Shown here piece by piece: positions 1 to 12,408 of a DNA stretch of 64,000 bases. Source of the stretch: Pontederia crassipes. Lineage: Eukaryota; Streptophyta; Magnoliopsida; Commelinales; Pontederiaceae. Within the stretch, counting starts at the first letter, position 1. Every line of letters starts with the position of its first letter. Location: positions 46,547,391 through 46,611,390 of the forward strand of contig CM060193.1 of the NCBI GenBank assembly GCA_030549335.1, read 5' to 3'. Position numbers and translations under genes: made by a program. Below the pieces are notes generated by a model. It was not told the origin of the DNA. It worked only from the letters and a program-made list of their open reading frames with translations, and made no database searches.

Positions 1-1880
1 TTGCCCGAAGTGCATCGTTCATCTTTGGAAGGTCTCGAATTCCCAATCCACCTCTGTAAAAGGTCTGCAAATCACCTTCCAGGCCACTAAGTGCCCCTAT
101 TGGTTTAGTGGCCTGCCCCTATTGGTGTTGCTAGTGTGTCTTCACATAAAATTACTACACAGCGAATCAATCCTTCGAATGACACCTTGTGGCATCCAAA
201 AAGTTGACATATAATAAATGAGGATGGCCGACAAGAAAGATCAAACCAGAATCAATCTTCCACCTCTTGACAGTAAGTGTGAACACCAACCTGCTAACCT
301 ATGTTCAACTCGTTCAATTGCTGGACTCCAATTCCGAATAGCATCCAAATATCAGTCAATGGGAGACCCAAATAACTAATAGGCAGACTGCAAATGGCTG
401 TGTGCAGCACCATAGAGCGGGGGGGGGGGGGGGGGGGCTCCTTTTCCCCTAGGCCAAATGGGGATAAAAGATGACTTCTCATGGCTAATATGTAGTCCAT
501 AGAAGTTGCTGAAGATGTCAAAGAGGATAGAAATCCTCCGTGCTGCCGTCATAAAAAATAATTTCATCAACGTATTGTAATAAAGGGATGATAGTACCCT
601 GGCCATTGTTTGGAGAAAATCTCCCAATGATGCCTGTATTGCATGCTGAAAAGGTACATCATGCTAGGGCATCAACCGCCGCATTAGGACCAGTGGACAG
701 CCTTGACGAACACCTCGGGGTTGGACCCACCGTCCCATTGGACCAACATTAATCAGTACTGAGAAAGAAACAGTACAAACACATTGTTTCATCCATGAAA
801 TCCATAGGGGAGGGAAGCCACGTCAATAAAGGGAGCTCCACAAGAAAGACCAATCCAAGGAATCATATGCCTTGGAGAAATCGACTTTCCAAAGAAAATC
901 CGGTGTGCCTGCACTCTCCAAAATGATATTATCTCAGATGCTATCGTGAATCCATTAGTGGTGGACCAGATACAAAAGATGTCTGAACAGGGTGCATTAA
1001 ATCTCCTAAAACAGGACGTAATTTATTAGTTAGGGCACGTGCCACGAGAAGTAAATGGCATTTGATAGTGCAGTGGGTCTGAAATCCTCCACTCTGCCAC
1101 ATTTTTCTTCAGAATGAGGAAGAGAAAAAACTTGTTCAGCCTCTAGCAAACTCATGAAAAGTACCCATGCTGACCACCTCCCAGAACTCTCGAAAGAAAA
1201 AAAACAGGGAATCCGTCTGGGCCCGGGCGACCCATCACTTTTTAGATCCCTCAGGGCGAGCTTAGTCTCCTCTTGGGAAAATGGTTGAATCATGTCATGA
1301 GCTCGGTCCGGTGAAATTTGGGGAGCATGTCCACACCACAGCCATTCTCGTGGTGGACGTCGACGAGTGAACTCCCGAAAATAGCCAAACTCACATTGTC
1401 TCTTCTTGAGAACTCAGCATCGCCCACCTTAATCCGCTCAATATGATTGAACCGTCATCGGCTGCTAGCATACATGTGAAAGAAGCAGGTGTTCAAATCC
1501 CCTCTTTGATCCTGCCGAGACCGTTGGCGCCATGGAACCTCTATCTTATGATCCTCCAACATCACCTCCTCTTGAAATTTTCTCCTAGCATTGATTTCTA
1601 TGCATGCGAACTCCCTAGTTTCTTCAATTTGGTCTATGTCAGACATACTCGCCAGGGCAGCTTTCTGTATCTCTTTGGATTCTTTAAGTTGTTTTTTGTA
1701 CTCCCGAAGTCGTCCCCTGAGCTTGTTTAATCTGTCGTATCGAGTTCTAGTTGCTGAGCTAGATGCTGACACAGTTCTCCATTGTTCTGCCACCATATCT
1801 CAAAATCCATCTTCCAAGAGCCAAGATTTCTCAAAATTTGAAGTATGAGCCATATGTGCCTCCATCATTTGTCTGCCAAA
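1..1880 (-). mobile_element. LINE (non-LTR retrotransposon) remnant, reverse-transcriptase region
   Basis: Fragments of a plant L1-type LINE ORF2 are readable on the minus strand in the expected order. At 1455-1796 there is a pre-RT segment ending in a GDLNTCFFHMYASSR-like motif (plant LINEs have GD.NT.FFH..AS.R). At 1030-1293 is the RT start with an AL..LKSDGSPGPRRIP motif. At 376-627 is a block ending in a GLHISHEKSSFIP motif. At 294-420 is LPISYLGLPL, and at 1-80 a GGLGIRDL-like C-terminal motif. The frames are broken by stops, shifts and a 19-G run at 419-437. The endonuclease half is missing, so the copy is 5'-truncated near 1880, and it continues past the left edge of the window. It is a dead copy, either in an intron of the kinase gene or beside its remaining 3' half. 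Confidence 0.85.
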
Positions 1881-2081
1881 AAATAGGATTGTGTAAATTG
1901 GTAATTATGTCTGTTTGATACTTGAAGGAGATCTTATTGCATTTTTACTGTAGTTTGATATTGTAAGGGGATTCTTATTGCATTCTTTCATCTCCTCTTA
2001 CATGTTGGATGTCTGTCTTTCTTGTAGGACATGTTTGACTCTTGTCTCATGCTTTACACTCACAAGAATATACCTGTGCAG

Positions 2082-5000
2082 AAATGCTTTCAAGCATGAG
2101 CTGACTTTATTAGAAAAGGTCCGACATCCAAATGTGGTCCAATTTGTTGGAGCTGTTACCCAAAATATACCAATGATGATTATCTCAGAGTACCATCAAA
2201 AAGTGAGTTTCCCTCTTCATATTAAGTTCTTTCTTATGTTGTGCATTCTGAATGTTTTTTTCTAACAAACTGTCATTATCTCTTCAAAGAAACAGTGAAA
2301 AATGAATTATTTCTAAATATTGTGCTTGCATGCTCATATGAAGTTTACAATTTTCTTTTTTTCAGGTGGAACATTTTAGAATTTTCAGGCAGCATATGCC
2401 TATTGTGATAAAAAGAAATTTTATTAGTTTAATGCACCTGTTATTTTAATTTTCTTCTTTTTGAAAGTTAGGGTGATTTGGGAAGCCATCTTCGTAAAAA
2501 AGGACGTTTACAACCTCACAAAGTTCTCAGATATGCTCTTGAAATTGTCAGGTATGCACGTTAAAAAAATGGATTACTCCTAGTATTTGAGGTATGCTTG
2601 TGCTGCATGAATACTATCTATCCAATAAGCCTTATTAGTAGTCATACCACTAGAAAATTTAACTATCCATTCCTTAAATCGCTCTTCAAAAGAAAAATAC
2701 ATTCCTTGAATCATTAGTTAAAGTTTTTGTATGCCTTAAATCCTAACCTAGATAAAGATGCCGTCATATTATGGGGGTCTCATTGAACGAATGTAGTCCT
2801 TTCTAAATGCTCTCGTTTAGTAATACTCTGCCATCGCCTAAGGATGTGCTCAATTAAAGTTTAACCTCATGAATCTCCTGTATCTTCTTCTATGTGTGAT
2901 TTCTCACTCTTGCTTGGTACTCGTGACAGTCTTTTATGGTCAATCTGGAACTCATTTAGATACTTCTCAGTATGTCATAGGCTAAATAATTAAGAAGACT
3001 ATCTAAAGTAAAAGACGATTTTTTATAAGGTAAAAGACAGACACGTGCGACCATCCAGATTTATTTACTTAATAACTTCAAATTTTTTTTTTGAGAAGGT
3101 TTAATAACTTCAACTGCATTGAGATGTTATATTGTGGGCAAGCAGCTATTCAACCGCTTCCTCACCATAATGTTTGCCATGGGCACAATATTATTAACAT
3201 TAAGTAAAAAACAATGTGTAAACTTCCCTTCTTAGTTGCCATGATCTTTTATTCGTGTCTAATTTGGATGGTGTTTAAGATTTTAGTAGATATGAAATCT
3301 AAAGTTGTTTGTACTTATGGTTCTCCTACGAAATATAATTTGATTAATATCTATTGATAATATGGAATCTAGAGGTTTTGTAGTTATGGTTCTCCTACAC
3401 TATATAATTGTTTAATTGTATTGATTAAAGATGTAAGTTTATTTAGCTGTGTTTTAATAACGTAGTGGTGTTTGCTAAGGATATGGTTTCTCTTCTATAC
3501 TCAGAGGAATGAATTATCTTCATCAGTGCAAACCAGAACCAATCGTTCATTGTGACTTGAAGCCGAAGTAAGATGATCATTGGATCATTCAATTTTCTAA
3601 GAATTCCTATTCCAATATTTTCTATATGTACTGTACTTTACTACCTCAAATTTTGTAAGGTGCCAGAAATATCTTGCTGGATATTGGTGGCCACTTAAAG
3701 GTGACCGGCTTTGGTTTGGTTAGACTATTAAAAATTGTTCCAGATAAAGTTAAATTAGCACATTCAAGCACTCAAATTGACAAATCAAGTAAGTTCTGCT
3801 GAGGCGGATTCCATTAATTTCAAGCAACATGCTACAGTAGAAAATTTCTGCACGAATCATTCAAAGTTACCTTTCCTCTTGTGAAGTGTTGTACCATGTA
3901 AAATTTTATTATTTTATAAGATAAAGTTGATGCTTCTGGTCATTGGAGCTCTGTTTGAAACTTTTATTAAAAAAATGTTGTAAAAATGTAATTAGAGATT
4001 TATACTTCAGCCTGCAACAGAGTACATGTACCATTATCAAATTCTTGCAAAATTTACTTATGGTTTATAACCTATCATCCTTTACAATAGATAAAGACGA
4101 ACACTTTGTTGATTCTTGACTCATGGATTTATTTTTCTTGAACACACATTCTAAATATTGGTCATTTATTTTCCTTTTAGGTATATACTTGGCACCTGAG
4201 GTGTACAGAAATGAAATTTTTGATGCAAGTGTTGATGTATTCTCTTTCAGCCTCATTGTTTATGAGGTTTGTTTGAATAATTTCGCACCCCAACGTGTTT
4301 GGGCATCATCTTCATCCTGTTGTCCTTAAACACCATGGCATATCATTTATGGATTCATACAAGTATGAATACTGGAAGTTAATGCTTATTTTTCATTAAC
4401 ATGTTACTCTAAACGAAACATTTGAAGTGCATATGTCATCAAAGTTTGAGACCTTTAAATATTCATGCAGCATAATGCCTAGACATTAAGGCTGGAAAAT
4501 ATATGTTTGCTAGTATCACTTCATCAAAATATGGTCATTATATTGGATCTTAGGTTATGGTCCCCCAACATCTTTTGAAACACAAGTTCAGGAAATTCCT
4601 TGTGTTTTGTAATAGAAAACATATAATGTGATGAAACATAATTTTTGTGCTACACCATCATATCAAGCTGCATCACAAATGAGTGATAAAATAATGGAAA
4701 GAGAAAGGGACAAGTGGTCTGTGCATTTTTCTGTGTGTTCTTCGTCAAAGTTGATTCAATGAGTTCTAATATCCTACTTGGAAGAAGACTTTTTACTAAA
4801 ATGCGGGATTGTGTTTTTGTTGTGGTTCATGTTACATCATGTTATTTTAGTGAAAAATGGAACCCTTTCTTGGTCTTCCAAAAAAAGTGTCTTCTCTTCT
4901 TGGGCAAATTATCAATTCTTAAACCATGACCTTTAACCCTAGAAATGTTATTAATAAAAACCTAAGACTTTCATTTGTACATGTTAAATAGCATTCAAGA

Positions 5001-6430
5001 GAATTTTGACGTATTGTGTTGTCTTTGTTTATTAGTATGGACTATTGTCGTAGCATTGCATTTTATATTAATCATATGCTTGCCTCAAAGACATGTTAAC
5101 CATATATTGGATTCTCTTTCAGATGGTTGAAGGATCTCCTGCTTTCCACCAAAATAATCCCGAAGAAGCCATAAGGATGATTTGCATGGAAGGAAAGAGG
5201 CCACCATTAAAACACAAATGGAAAAGTTACCCATCAGACCTTAAAGAGTAAGGTCATTTTGCAGTTTTAAACTAAGTTAATCAGTTTCTTATTTGAAAAG
5301 GTACTTTTCTCACTTCAAAAAAAAAAAAAAAGGTTGTATTATGGGAATGCATTAGATCAATAATCCATCAATCAAAGTATTGGGTTTGTTGAGAAAACCT
5401 AACTCTTTGCCTACATCTATCAAAGCCCTTCCAAAGAGAATCGACTCTGACATCTATCTTCCTTTTACACTTAGGAGAGAAGTATAATCCAAGTTTCCAA
5501 AACAATAAAATGGATGGCTATCTTATCCAAAAAAAAAGAAGTTTAATCAAAGTATTGTCTAATGCCATTCAACATTACATGTACATGAAGTAAACTTACT
5601 AAGTCAACAAATTCACGTAACTGATCCAATTATTCTATGCATTTATTTCCATCATTGCTAAGATTGAGTGTCTGATGTGTAGGTTGATTGAAGAATGCTG
5701 GAGTCCTGAGCCTAGAATAAGACCAAAATTTTCAGAGATAATAATTCGTCTTGACAAAATATATGCTACTTGCTCTAAACAGGGATGGTGGAAAGAAACC
5801 TTCAAGTTACCTTGGTACTTTCTCTCATTATACGAGAAGTTTTCGTGTGTCCAAGTCCTTGTGAACCTGGCCAATACCTTTATAGTGAAGTTGGATCTTA
5901 TATTTGGCATTTGCAGCTCGAGAGTCATTCATGAAAATTGTTGTCTTATCGTAGGATATTTTCTACACTCTGATAAACAGTTAATGTTTCCTAAACTCTG
6001 ATAGTTAATACTTCCTTCACTGAAAATTAATGATTACAAGCTTTTTTAACGAGATGAGAATTTGGAAGAGATATAAGGTCTTTTATCACTAATGATGTGA
6101 TCTTACAGTTGCTAAGTTGCTGAACTCGTTACATACTATATAGATGCAATCGTAGTTACCATGAGCAGATAATTTTCATGCCTAGTTGCATTGGTTTGTC
6201 AGAATTTCTAGCTTTACAATTTAAATAACACAACTTCAGATGTTATGGTATTCATCATGTTCATCAGAATGTCGATCTTCTTCATGACCTTTCACTAACA
6301 TTTTCTTTCTTGTTATTATACTTGCATTAAATGGAAGTTGTATATCATTTTATTCTCTCTTTTTTTTTCATGCTTTGGCATCTTAGTGCCAAGTATTTAA
6401 ATTTCCTTTTCATGTTATGGCAGGAAATAA
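2082..6430 (+). CDS. ILK: ILK1-type Raf-like protein kinase, 3' exons (partial gene)
   Basis: Eight coding exons are readable: 2082-2202, 2472-2551, 3505-3567, 3667-3788, 4181-4266, 5123-5247, 5683-5814 and 6424-6430. All introns are GT-AG, all phases match, and there is no internal stop. They encode about 244 residues of a Ser/Thr kinase domain. Landmarks in order are a KHELTLLEKVRHPNVVQFVG block (alpha-C/beta-4), GDLGSHLRKKGRL, GMNYLHQCKP, HCDLKPKN (catalytic loop, HCD for HRD), VTGFGL (GFG where most kinases have DFG), LAPEVY, DVFSFSLIVYE and LIEECWSPEPRIRPKFSEII, then a tail ending TFKLPWK. This matches plant integrin-linked-kinase-like ILK1 proteins (ankyrin repeats plus group C Raf-like kinase; Arabidopsis ILK1 is linked to immunity and potassium nutrition). 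The ankyrin, glycine-loop and VAIK-lysine exons are not in the window. The last codon is split TG|G before AAA TAA. The start is outside the window or lost behind the LINE. The gene is convergent with the first UGT. Confidence 0.85.
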
Positions 6431-7028
6431 TTGGAGTTCTGGCGTATTATGCCTTGATTCAGATGTGAACAAGCAGGTAAGGCTCAAGCAACTTTCCTTT
6501 CATGTTATGGAGCTTGAATAATCGTCTCAGTTAGCAACATCCTCATGTTGAATCATTACCTTTCTCCCTTTCATCCAATCATTAATAACTTCTTAATTTG
6601 GTATTAATAGAGTATGGCTTCATATTGCCAGATCCCGTGCATGCTTTTTTTACCCATGATCAAACAAGGACGAGGCGCCTGAAAACTCTCGTCGAAGAAT
6701 TATGACAAAGGGAAAATGCCTCAAGTTTGGTGCTTTCGTGACCAAGTGCAAAGTGTAAAGAAGCAGAACTCCTTTAACTTGACAATGTTAAATATGTTTG
6801 TCCAAGAAGTATATAATATAGTCTGCTCTATGTTTCTTGCAAGTTCACAATATCGTATACAATCCTATTATTTTTATTTTATTTTATTTTTCGAAATTTT
6901 TGTAACGTGGAAAAAAAGGAAAAATATAAATAAAGATTTACCCTACCTTATTACGTAAGAACCAAAACGTAGCTGACGCCATAAATATCTATGGCCTTAA
7001 GTAATCATGAGCACGTCCTGAGTCGATC

Positions 7029-8459
7029 TCAATGGCCGTTTTGATATCCGTTAGAGCAGTACTTGGCGACGAACTCGGCAATGTTCTTGTCGGAGCTCCC
7101 ACCGTCTCTCATGGCCGCTTTGGCCAACTCCCCATACTTCAAAGCGTTCTTCCTGTACTCCTCACTCCTCTCGCCGCCCATGACCTCCCGCACGCATCTC
7201 TCTACCTCCTCCCTCCTCACCACGCCTTCCTCGTCCTTTCGCGCCCTGACGCCGACCCTCCACTCGTCCTCCAAGTACCGAGCGGTCGTCGTCTGGTCCG
7301 ACCAATGGGGCACTCCGATCATGGGCACGCCGAGGCTCAGCGCCTCCAGCGTTGAGTTCCATCCGCAGTGCGATAGGAAGCAGCCGACCGCCTCGTGCGC
7401 AAGGACGTCGAGCTGGGGGCACCACGACACGACGAGGCCTCTGCCATCGGCGACGACGGAGGAGCCCGATTCGGCGGTCGTGGCGGAGGCGAATTCCGGA
7501 GGAAGCTTGTGCGTTTGGGAGGATCTGACCGCCCACATGAAGCTCCTGCCGCAGTTGGAGAGGCCGTGTGCGAGCTCTGTCATCTGGCCTGCGCTGAGCT
7601 CAGCCAAGCTGCCGAATGAGGCGAAGACAACAGACGCCGGCGGCCTGGCGTCGAGCCAGTTCATGCACGGGGCGACGACGAGGTCGTAGAGCTGGAAGCC
7701 GTAGCGGGAATCGGAGGGCAGTCGCTTGTCCAGGTACGCGGACGGTACCGTTGGACCGACTGTCTTCGCTCCGCATGTTCCGGCCAAATAATCGGCTTCC
7801 TTTGTTTCGAGCTCGTAGAAGGAGTTGATAAGGATCTCATCCAACTTCTCCCAGTTAAGGAACTGGTTCTTTAGAAGTTCCAGGATGTACGCGTCCTTGG
7901 TCGAGGGCTGCAAGAAGGACGGCAGATCCGTGGGCTCGAGCCGCGGGAGACCCGGCAGCTCTACCGCCTCTCGCACCGGCGACTTCACCCGCCCCTCGAA
8001 CACGTGGAAGTAGACGGTGTCGACCGCGCAAGACTGCGTCAGGAACGCCACCGTCGCAACGCCAAGCCGCCTCCCAACGTCCGCGGCCCAGGGGAGGAAC
8101 GGGTCGAACACCAGGGCGCCGACCGGACGACCCGCCTCCGCCTCGGAACGGATGAGCGCTTCAAGCGTCTCCGACCCCACGCGACCGAACCGCTCCATGT
8201 AGGCGTCGAGGTCGGGGGAATCCTTTCGACTGCCCATGTCGAACCCGTCGGAGATGGCGGCGAGTCTCAACGGGACGAGATCGACCAGGTTCGCTCGCGC
8301 GGAGTTGAGAAGGAAGCGGGTCATTACGAGGGTGACCAGGGGGCCGCGGGCGGCGACGCGCTTGGCGAACTGGTGCATGGGGTTGATGTGGCCTTGGGTC
8401 GGCCAGGGGAGGATCAGGACATGACCTCGTTCTTTGCCTCTTTCCGACGCTGCTGCCAT
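7029..8459 (-). CDS. UDP-glycosyltransferase, UGT74-like (copy 1)
   Basis: A 476-residue intronless family-1 glycosyltransferase (GT1, GT-B fold), the usual plant UGT length. Its predicted role is cytosolic transfer of glucose from UDP-glucose to a small acceptor. The N-terminal acceptor domain has the catalytic His in PTQGHINP (H24), with the activating Asp in LVFDPFLPW (D119). The C-terminal donor site is a full 44-residue PSPG box, W346-Q389, from WCPQLDVLAHEAVGC to PHWSDQ. The final Gln is the residue usually tied to UDP-glucose use. Overall similarity is to the UGT74 group, which glucosylates salicylate, auxin-type acids and terpenoids; the acceptor cannot be told from sequence. Against copy 2 it has an 11-residue-longer loop before the PSPG box, around residues 324-339. 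The ATG at 8459 fits the family N-terminus and follows a GA-rich leader. Codon use is very GC-rich. Confidence 0.93.
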   Translation of the reverse strand: MAAASERGKERGHVLILPWPTQGHINPMHQFAKRVAARGPLVTLVMTRFLLNSARANLVDLVPLRLAAISDGFDMGSRKDSPDLDAYMERFGRVGSETLEALIRSEAEAGRPVGALVFDPFLPWAADVGRRLGVATVAFLTQSCAVDTVYFHVFEGRVKSPVREAVELPGLPRLEPTDLPSFLQPSTKDAYILELLKNQFLNWEKLDEILINSFYELETKEADYLAGTCGAKTVGPTVPSAYLDKRLPSDSRYGFQLYDLVVAPCMNWLDARPPASVVFASFGSLAELSAGQMTELAHGLSNCGRSFMWAVRSSQTHKLPPEFASATTAESGSSVVADGRGLVVSWCPQLDVLAHEAVGCFLSHCGWNSTLEALSLGVPMIGVPHWSDQTTTARYLEDEWRVGVRARKDEEGVVRREEVERCVREVMGGERSEEYRKNALKYGELAKAAMRDGGSSDKNIAEFVAKYCSNGYQNGH

Positions 8460-8471
8460 TCTCTCTCAACC

Positions 8472-8498
8472 CTCTCTCTCTCTCTCTCTCTCTCTCTC
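8472..8498 (-). repeat. GA/CT microsatellite in the 5' leader of UGT copy 1
   Basis: An uninterrupted CT run on the plus strand reads as GA repeats just 5' of the start codon at 8459. GA-rich leaders are common in plant genes and can be bound by BBR/BPC GAGA-binding proteins. Copies 2 and 3 keep only short CT-rich stretches here. Confidence 0.7.
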
Positions 8499-8526
8499 CC
8501 CTCCTCCCTCCCTGAAATCAACAAGG

Positions 8527-8534
8527 TATATAAT
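8527..8534 (-). promoter_or_regulatory. Possible TATA box of UGT copy 1
   Basis: The plus-strand string TATATAAT reads ATTATATA on the minus strand, about 70 bases upstream of the start codon. Transcription would begin just upstream of or within the GA-rich leader. It is assigned only on position and composition. Confidence 0.4.
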
Positions 8535-8579
8535 AATACAAGACGAGGGAGGCGGCGGGCAGGAGGCAATACGCAATAG

Positions 8580-10010
8580 GACTTCTATTGACAGGGTTGT
8601 AACTTGTAAGCAGTGACGATTGTTGCAACGTCATCTCTGACGCGCAACGTGCATTCAGATATTACGCGCGTGAATCAACTGGAGTCGAGAGAATTTTTTT
8701 TTTGTTTTCTTGTGAATTGGACTTGGGGGATTGTAGCATTAGGTGATAGAGGGCATTTGATCCAATTAATATTAACATTTTGGTTCTCCTGTTTCATTAT
8801 TAGATTATTGGATTTGTGTTAAACTGAATTTATAATATTTTTGAAATCTCTCCCTGTATCGTATCGATGTTGAAATGATACGGCATTGATGTCTTGAACT
8901 TAGAGCAGTAGATGAAACCAGAAATTAAACGAAACTGTCAACACACGAACAGGAATCAAATCTGCCACGATTTGTAGCGCATTGTTATGGTCGTAGCAGA
9001 TTGTGCTACGTTAACTTAAGGAGGAAGCAAAAAGTGAGCCATCCCTATCATTATGGGTCAACGCCAAAAAGCATGACCATGGTCCATAACAAGGTATGTT
9101 TTCCTCACCGCTTAATTAAATATATTGAATTCGAATTTTTGTAAATATAAAAATTTTTTGTTGAAAATTTCGTCTGTCATAGTCAGGCATATTGTTCAAG
9201 GTGACACCAGAATAATCAAACTCGATGATAGGTCGAGATTTTAATTCGTGACCGATGCGCATAACTTTTAATAATTGATCGACGCCACTTTTTAAACATA
9301 AATATTAGGACGGTAACAGAAAAAAAATGCACCCTAGGGGACGATCAGTAACACAATACAACAAATGCTAGCAAGTACTAGAGGACTAGGGGATGGAGGT
9401 TCGTAATGTGCTCTTGGTTTAACCATCCATAATGCGCCTGGCTCGATCGTGGTGGGGCAGATATATATCAACCGCAGCGCGTCTTTTGGGCTGGGTCACG
9501 AATTATAATTGGCTTCATAATGTATTAACTTATGGTTATTATGATGCCAATTGATTATTTTCTCAATTATAATTATGTTTATTTTAACATTTATTTGACG
9601 TATTATTCTAACTAGGCACGATTTTCCATATTAAATCGCAATTTAGATAAATTTTTTTTCATACGTATTGAATATATTTGTCCATTGTTAAATCAAAAGA
9701 TGGATCTAAAGAAAGCTAGGTCATCATCATTATTAGTGATGTCTTATGTAGATCACTAAGTCTTTACCATTCATCGTGTCGAGTCTTTCATAAGTTAAAT
9801 CTTCACCTGCCGTGTCAAATTTTCAAGAGACGTAAAAGGATGGCCCTTCTGATTTAACTAGCCATCTGATGATGTCATTTGATTCGAAGACAAGATAATG
9901 AATTATCATATTATAAAAATTGAAAGATGCAAAGTGTATATGCATCATTAAGAATGCAATGCATTTATGCCCCTTGACATTAAATATTTTATGTGAATAC
10001 GTTAATGTTA
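8580..10010. other. Intergenic: upstream region of UGT copy 1
   Basis: AT-rich DNA with no convincing gene. It contains the promoter side of UGT copy 1 and ends at the AGT target duplication of the large CACTA element. Short ORFs here show no recognisable motif. Confidence 0.6.
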
Positions 10011-10250
10011 AGTCACTACAAGGAAATTTAAATTTTGTGGCAGACTAATTCGTCACAAAACATAAATAATCTTATGCAAACTCTTTATTTGTGAGATTTT
10101 CCACGGACATATGTCTCCCGCAAAAACCTTGGATGCAAACGTTTTGCAACAACATCCATCTAACGCAAAACATTTGCGATGGCATGGCTGACAGAATATC
10201 TGTCACAAAATTTTTGACGCAAATGGCGTCGCTAGTTTGCCTAGTTTGCA

Positions 10251-10391
10251 GCAAGCCATATCCGACACAAAGTGCATGAATTGTCACAGAATTTAAGGCA
10301 AGCCATATCCGACACAAAGTGCATGAATTGTCACAGAGTTTGCGGCAAGCCATATCCGCAACAAAATGCTTGAATTGTAAGATGCAATATC
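10251..10391. repeat. Three tandem 47-bp subterminal repeats of the CACTA element
   Basis: Units start at 10251, 10298 and 10345, each opening GCAAGCCATATCCG. Units 1 and 2 are almost identical; unit 3 has diverged. In En/Spm elements such subterminal repeats are the binding sites of the TNPA-type protein. Confidence 0.85.
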
Positions 10392-10511
10392 CTTCGCAAA
10401 ACATGGCAAAATTGAAAAAAAAAGAGACCTGCTCATATATTTTATGTTACTTCAATATGTCAAAGAAAGAAATACAATCAATGTAATAATAAACTTTAAA
10501 ATTGATCAAAT

Positions 10512-10590
10512 AAAATATAAAGAAATTGAACCATATAATGCATACAAAATCTAAAGAAATTGAACCACATAATGCATACAAAATCTGCCA
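10512..10590. repeat. Short direct repeats inside the CACTA element
   Basis: The phrase AATGCATACAAAATCT occurs twice in this stretch next to repeats of AAAGAAATTGAACCA, giving a period of about 37 bases. It lies in the non-coding left arm between the subterminal repeats and the end of the Transposase_24-type gene. Confidence 0.6.
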
Positions 10591-12338
10591 ACATCCATGG
10601 AACAAGACATCAGTCTTATAGCATTATTTTGACAAAATCTGGAGTTCTAATCATATAGCATTTTACAACATTCAAAATCTGCAACAAAATCTACATTTTT
10701 AGACATCACAACACATCAGTCTGTCCCAAGCTGGAGTTCTAGTTTTAGACATATTCCATCCAAAAAATGTTCAAAACATCCTTAGAAGGATCACTTTACA
10801 AATTTACAATTTCTAAGATATCACATATAGCAAACTTTACAAACTTTCAATTTCACATGTAGCACACGCCCCAAGCTCGATTTCTAGTTTCAGACACTCC
10901 ATCCAAAAAATGTTCAAAACTTTAGAAGGTGCTTCCGTGAAATAACAATATCAACATGAGAACTGCAAAATAAAATATATGGTTAAGAAAATGATTAGAG
11001 AAGTCATACCTATGCTGTGATAATAAGTTATAAGATATCATTAAAAAATCAAAACAATATGTAATGTCATGTCTGACCAGCATTAAAAAAACAAAATATT
11101 GTGCTAGCAACAACAAAAGTCTAAGTAGAATGGATATCTTTGCAAGCTCTACTATTCTATGGTATACATCTGCATATTAAAGCTGTGACTGCAGATTACT
11201 ATTTCAAGCATGAAAATTTTTAGGTTTCAAATTGAAGCATAAAATTGTTACCCATCTCAGGTTTCAAACCCCCACATGCATATGGAACAATTATGCAATT
11301 TAGTCCTGCAAAATAGGTAGATGAAGATTAAGGTATTTTTTAGTTCTAATGGATAATAATTAATTGATAAATAAAATTAGTTCAAACATCATTTTCTTCA
11401 CTGCTTTCTTCAAATCTTCGTGGGCGAGTATGAACAAACGATTTAATCATCTTTATCATGCATTTTTCATATGCAAGTTGTCTTTGCTCAACATTCTTTT
11501 CTATTTGCTATTTTTGTTGCTCTAAGCGAACTTCAAAATCCTTTTCCAACTGTTTCTCTCGATGTCGAATTCGCTCTTCAAAAGCCTTTTCCATTTCGTG
11601 CCGCAACTTACCCCTCATATCATTCATAATGCTTTCTGGAATTTGAGTTGTTGCTGAGGATGACGAGGCTCCACAAATTTTGGCCGAAGAACCAAAGCCA
11701 TATATACGATTTTTCTTTGGACCACCAACAGTATATGTCCAAATCTCTATTGCCTTCGCATGTGAAATTTTCTCACCTTCATTGCATTGTGCTTCAAACT
11801 CTGACACTTTACTTTTATAGGCTTCCTAATATTTTTAACAAAAAGTCAATCCAGCTTTAGGAGTAATACTCACATCACAAACAACTCATTTTTAAAAATA
11901 CTCACATATATTTGTTGCGCTTTTGGAGTAACCCAACCTTCGCTTTGATTCTGACTTTGTCCTTGAACTTGTTTTGATTTATTCATATGAAGAGGACGAA
12001 AAACTTCATCAACACCAACTACTCTTCCTAATTCATTCTCCTATAATAATGGGAATATACATTAACGAATAACAAAATAACGCATAAGAAATAAAATGAT
12101 CTAAAATGTGTTACCAATTTACGACGATGGGTTGCTGTAGAAATTGAGCCAAAAGTATGTATACAAGAAGCAGTGTCAGAAGCTCGATTTCTTTTAGCTA
12201 TTAGACATTTCTCCTTATAAGCAGTCGAAGACCAATGCTTACACAAGTCTTCCCAAATCCCTTCCCCAATCCATTGAGGACGCTTATTATGTTTGCGTGC
12301 CATGCCTAACAAACCTGATAATCGTCTTGAGCCATGAC

Positions 12339-12408
12339 TATTAAAAGCCTTAAGCATGTGGCTATTATGTTGAGGCATCCAATACAAAGACCCCTATAAG
12401 ACAAAATA
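12339..12408. repeat. 70-bp perfect direct repeat, copy 1
   Basis: This stretch recurs without a mismatch at 12873-12942, so 534 bases are spanned from start to start. It includes the start of the 12028-12387 exon (minus-strand MYWMPQHNSHMLK...). The duplication is internal to the CACTA element. Confidence 0.9.

Noticed and set aside
4714..4929. 71-codon frame within the kinase gene
   Set aside because: It lies fully inside an intron between the 4181-4266 and 5123-5247 exons and has no similarity to the kinase.
5815..6001. Extension of the kinase reading frame past FKLPW
   Set aside because: The open frame continues to 6001 but loses family similarity. A GT at 5815 and an AG at 6422-6423 restore the usual WK-stop ending, so the extension is intron.
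7063..7689. Long plus-strand frame (208 codons) opposite UGT copy 1
   Set aside because: It is the antisense shadow of a GC-rich coding sequence and has no domain; similar shadows lie opposite copies 2 and 3.
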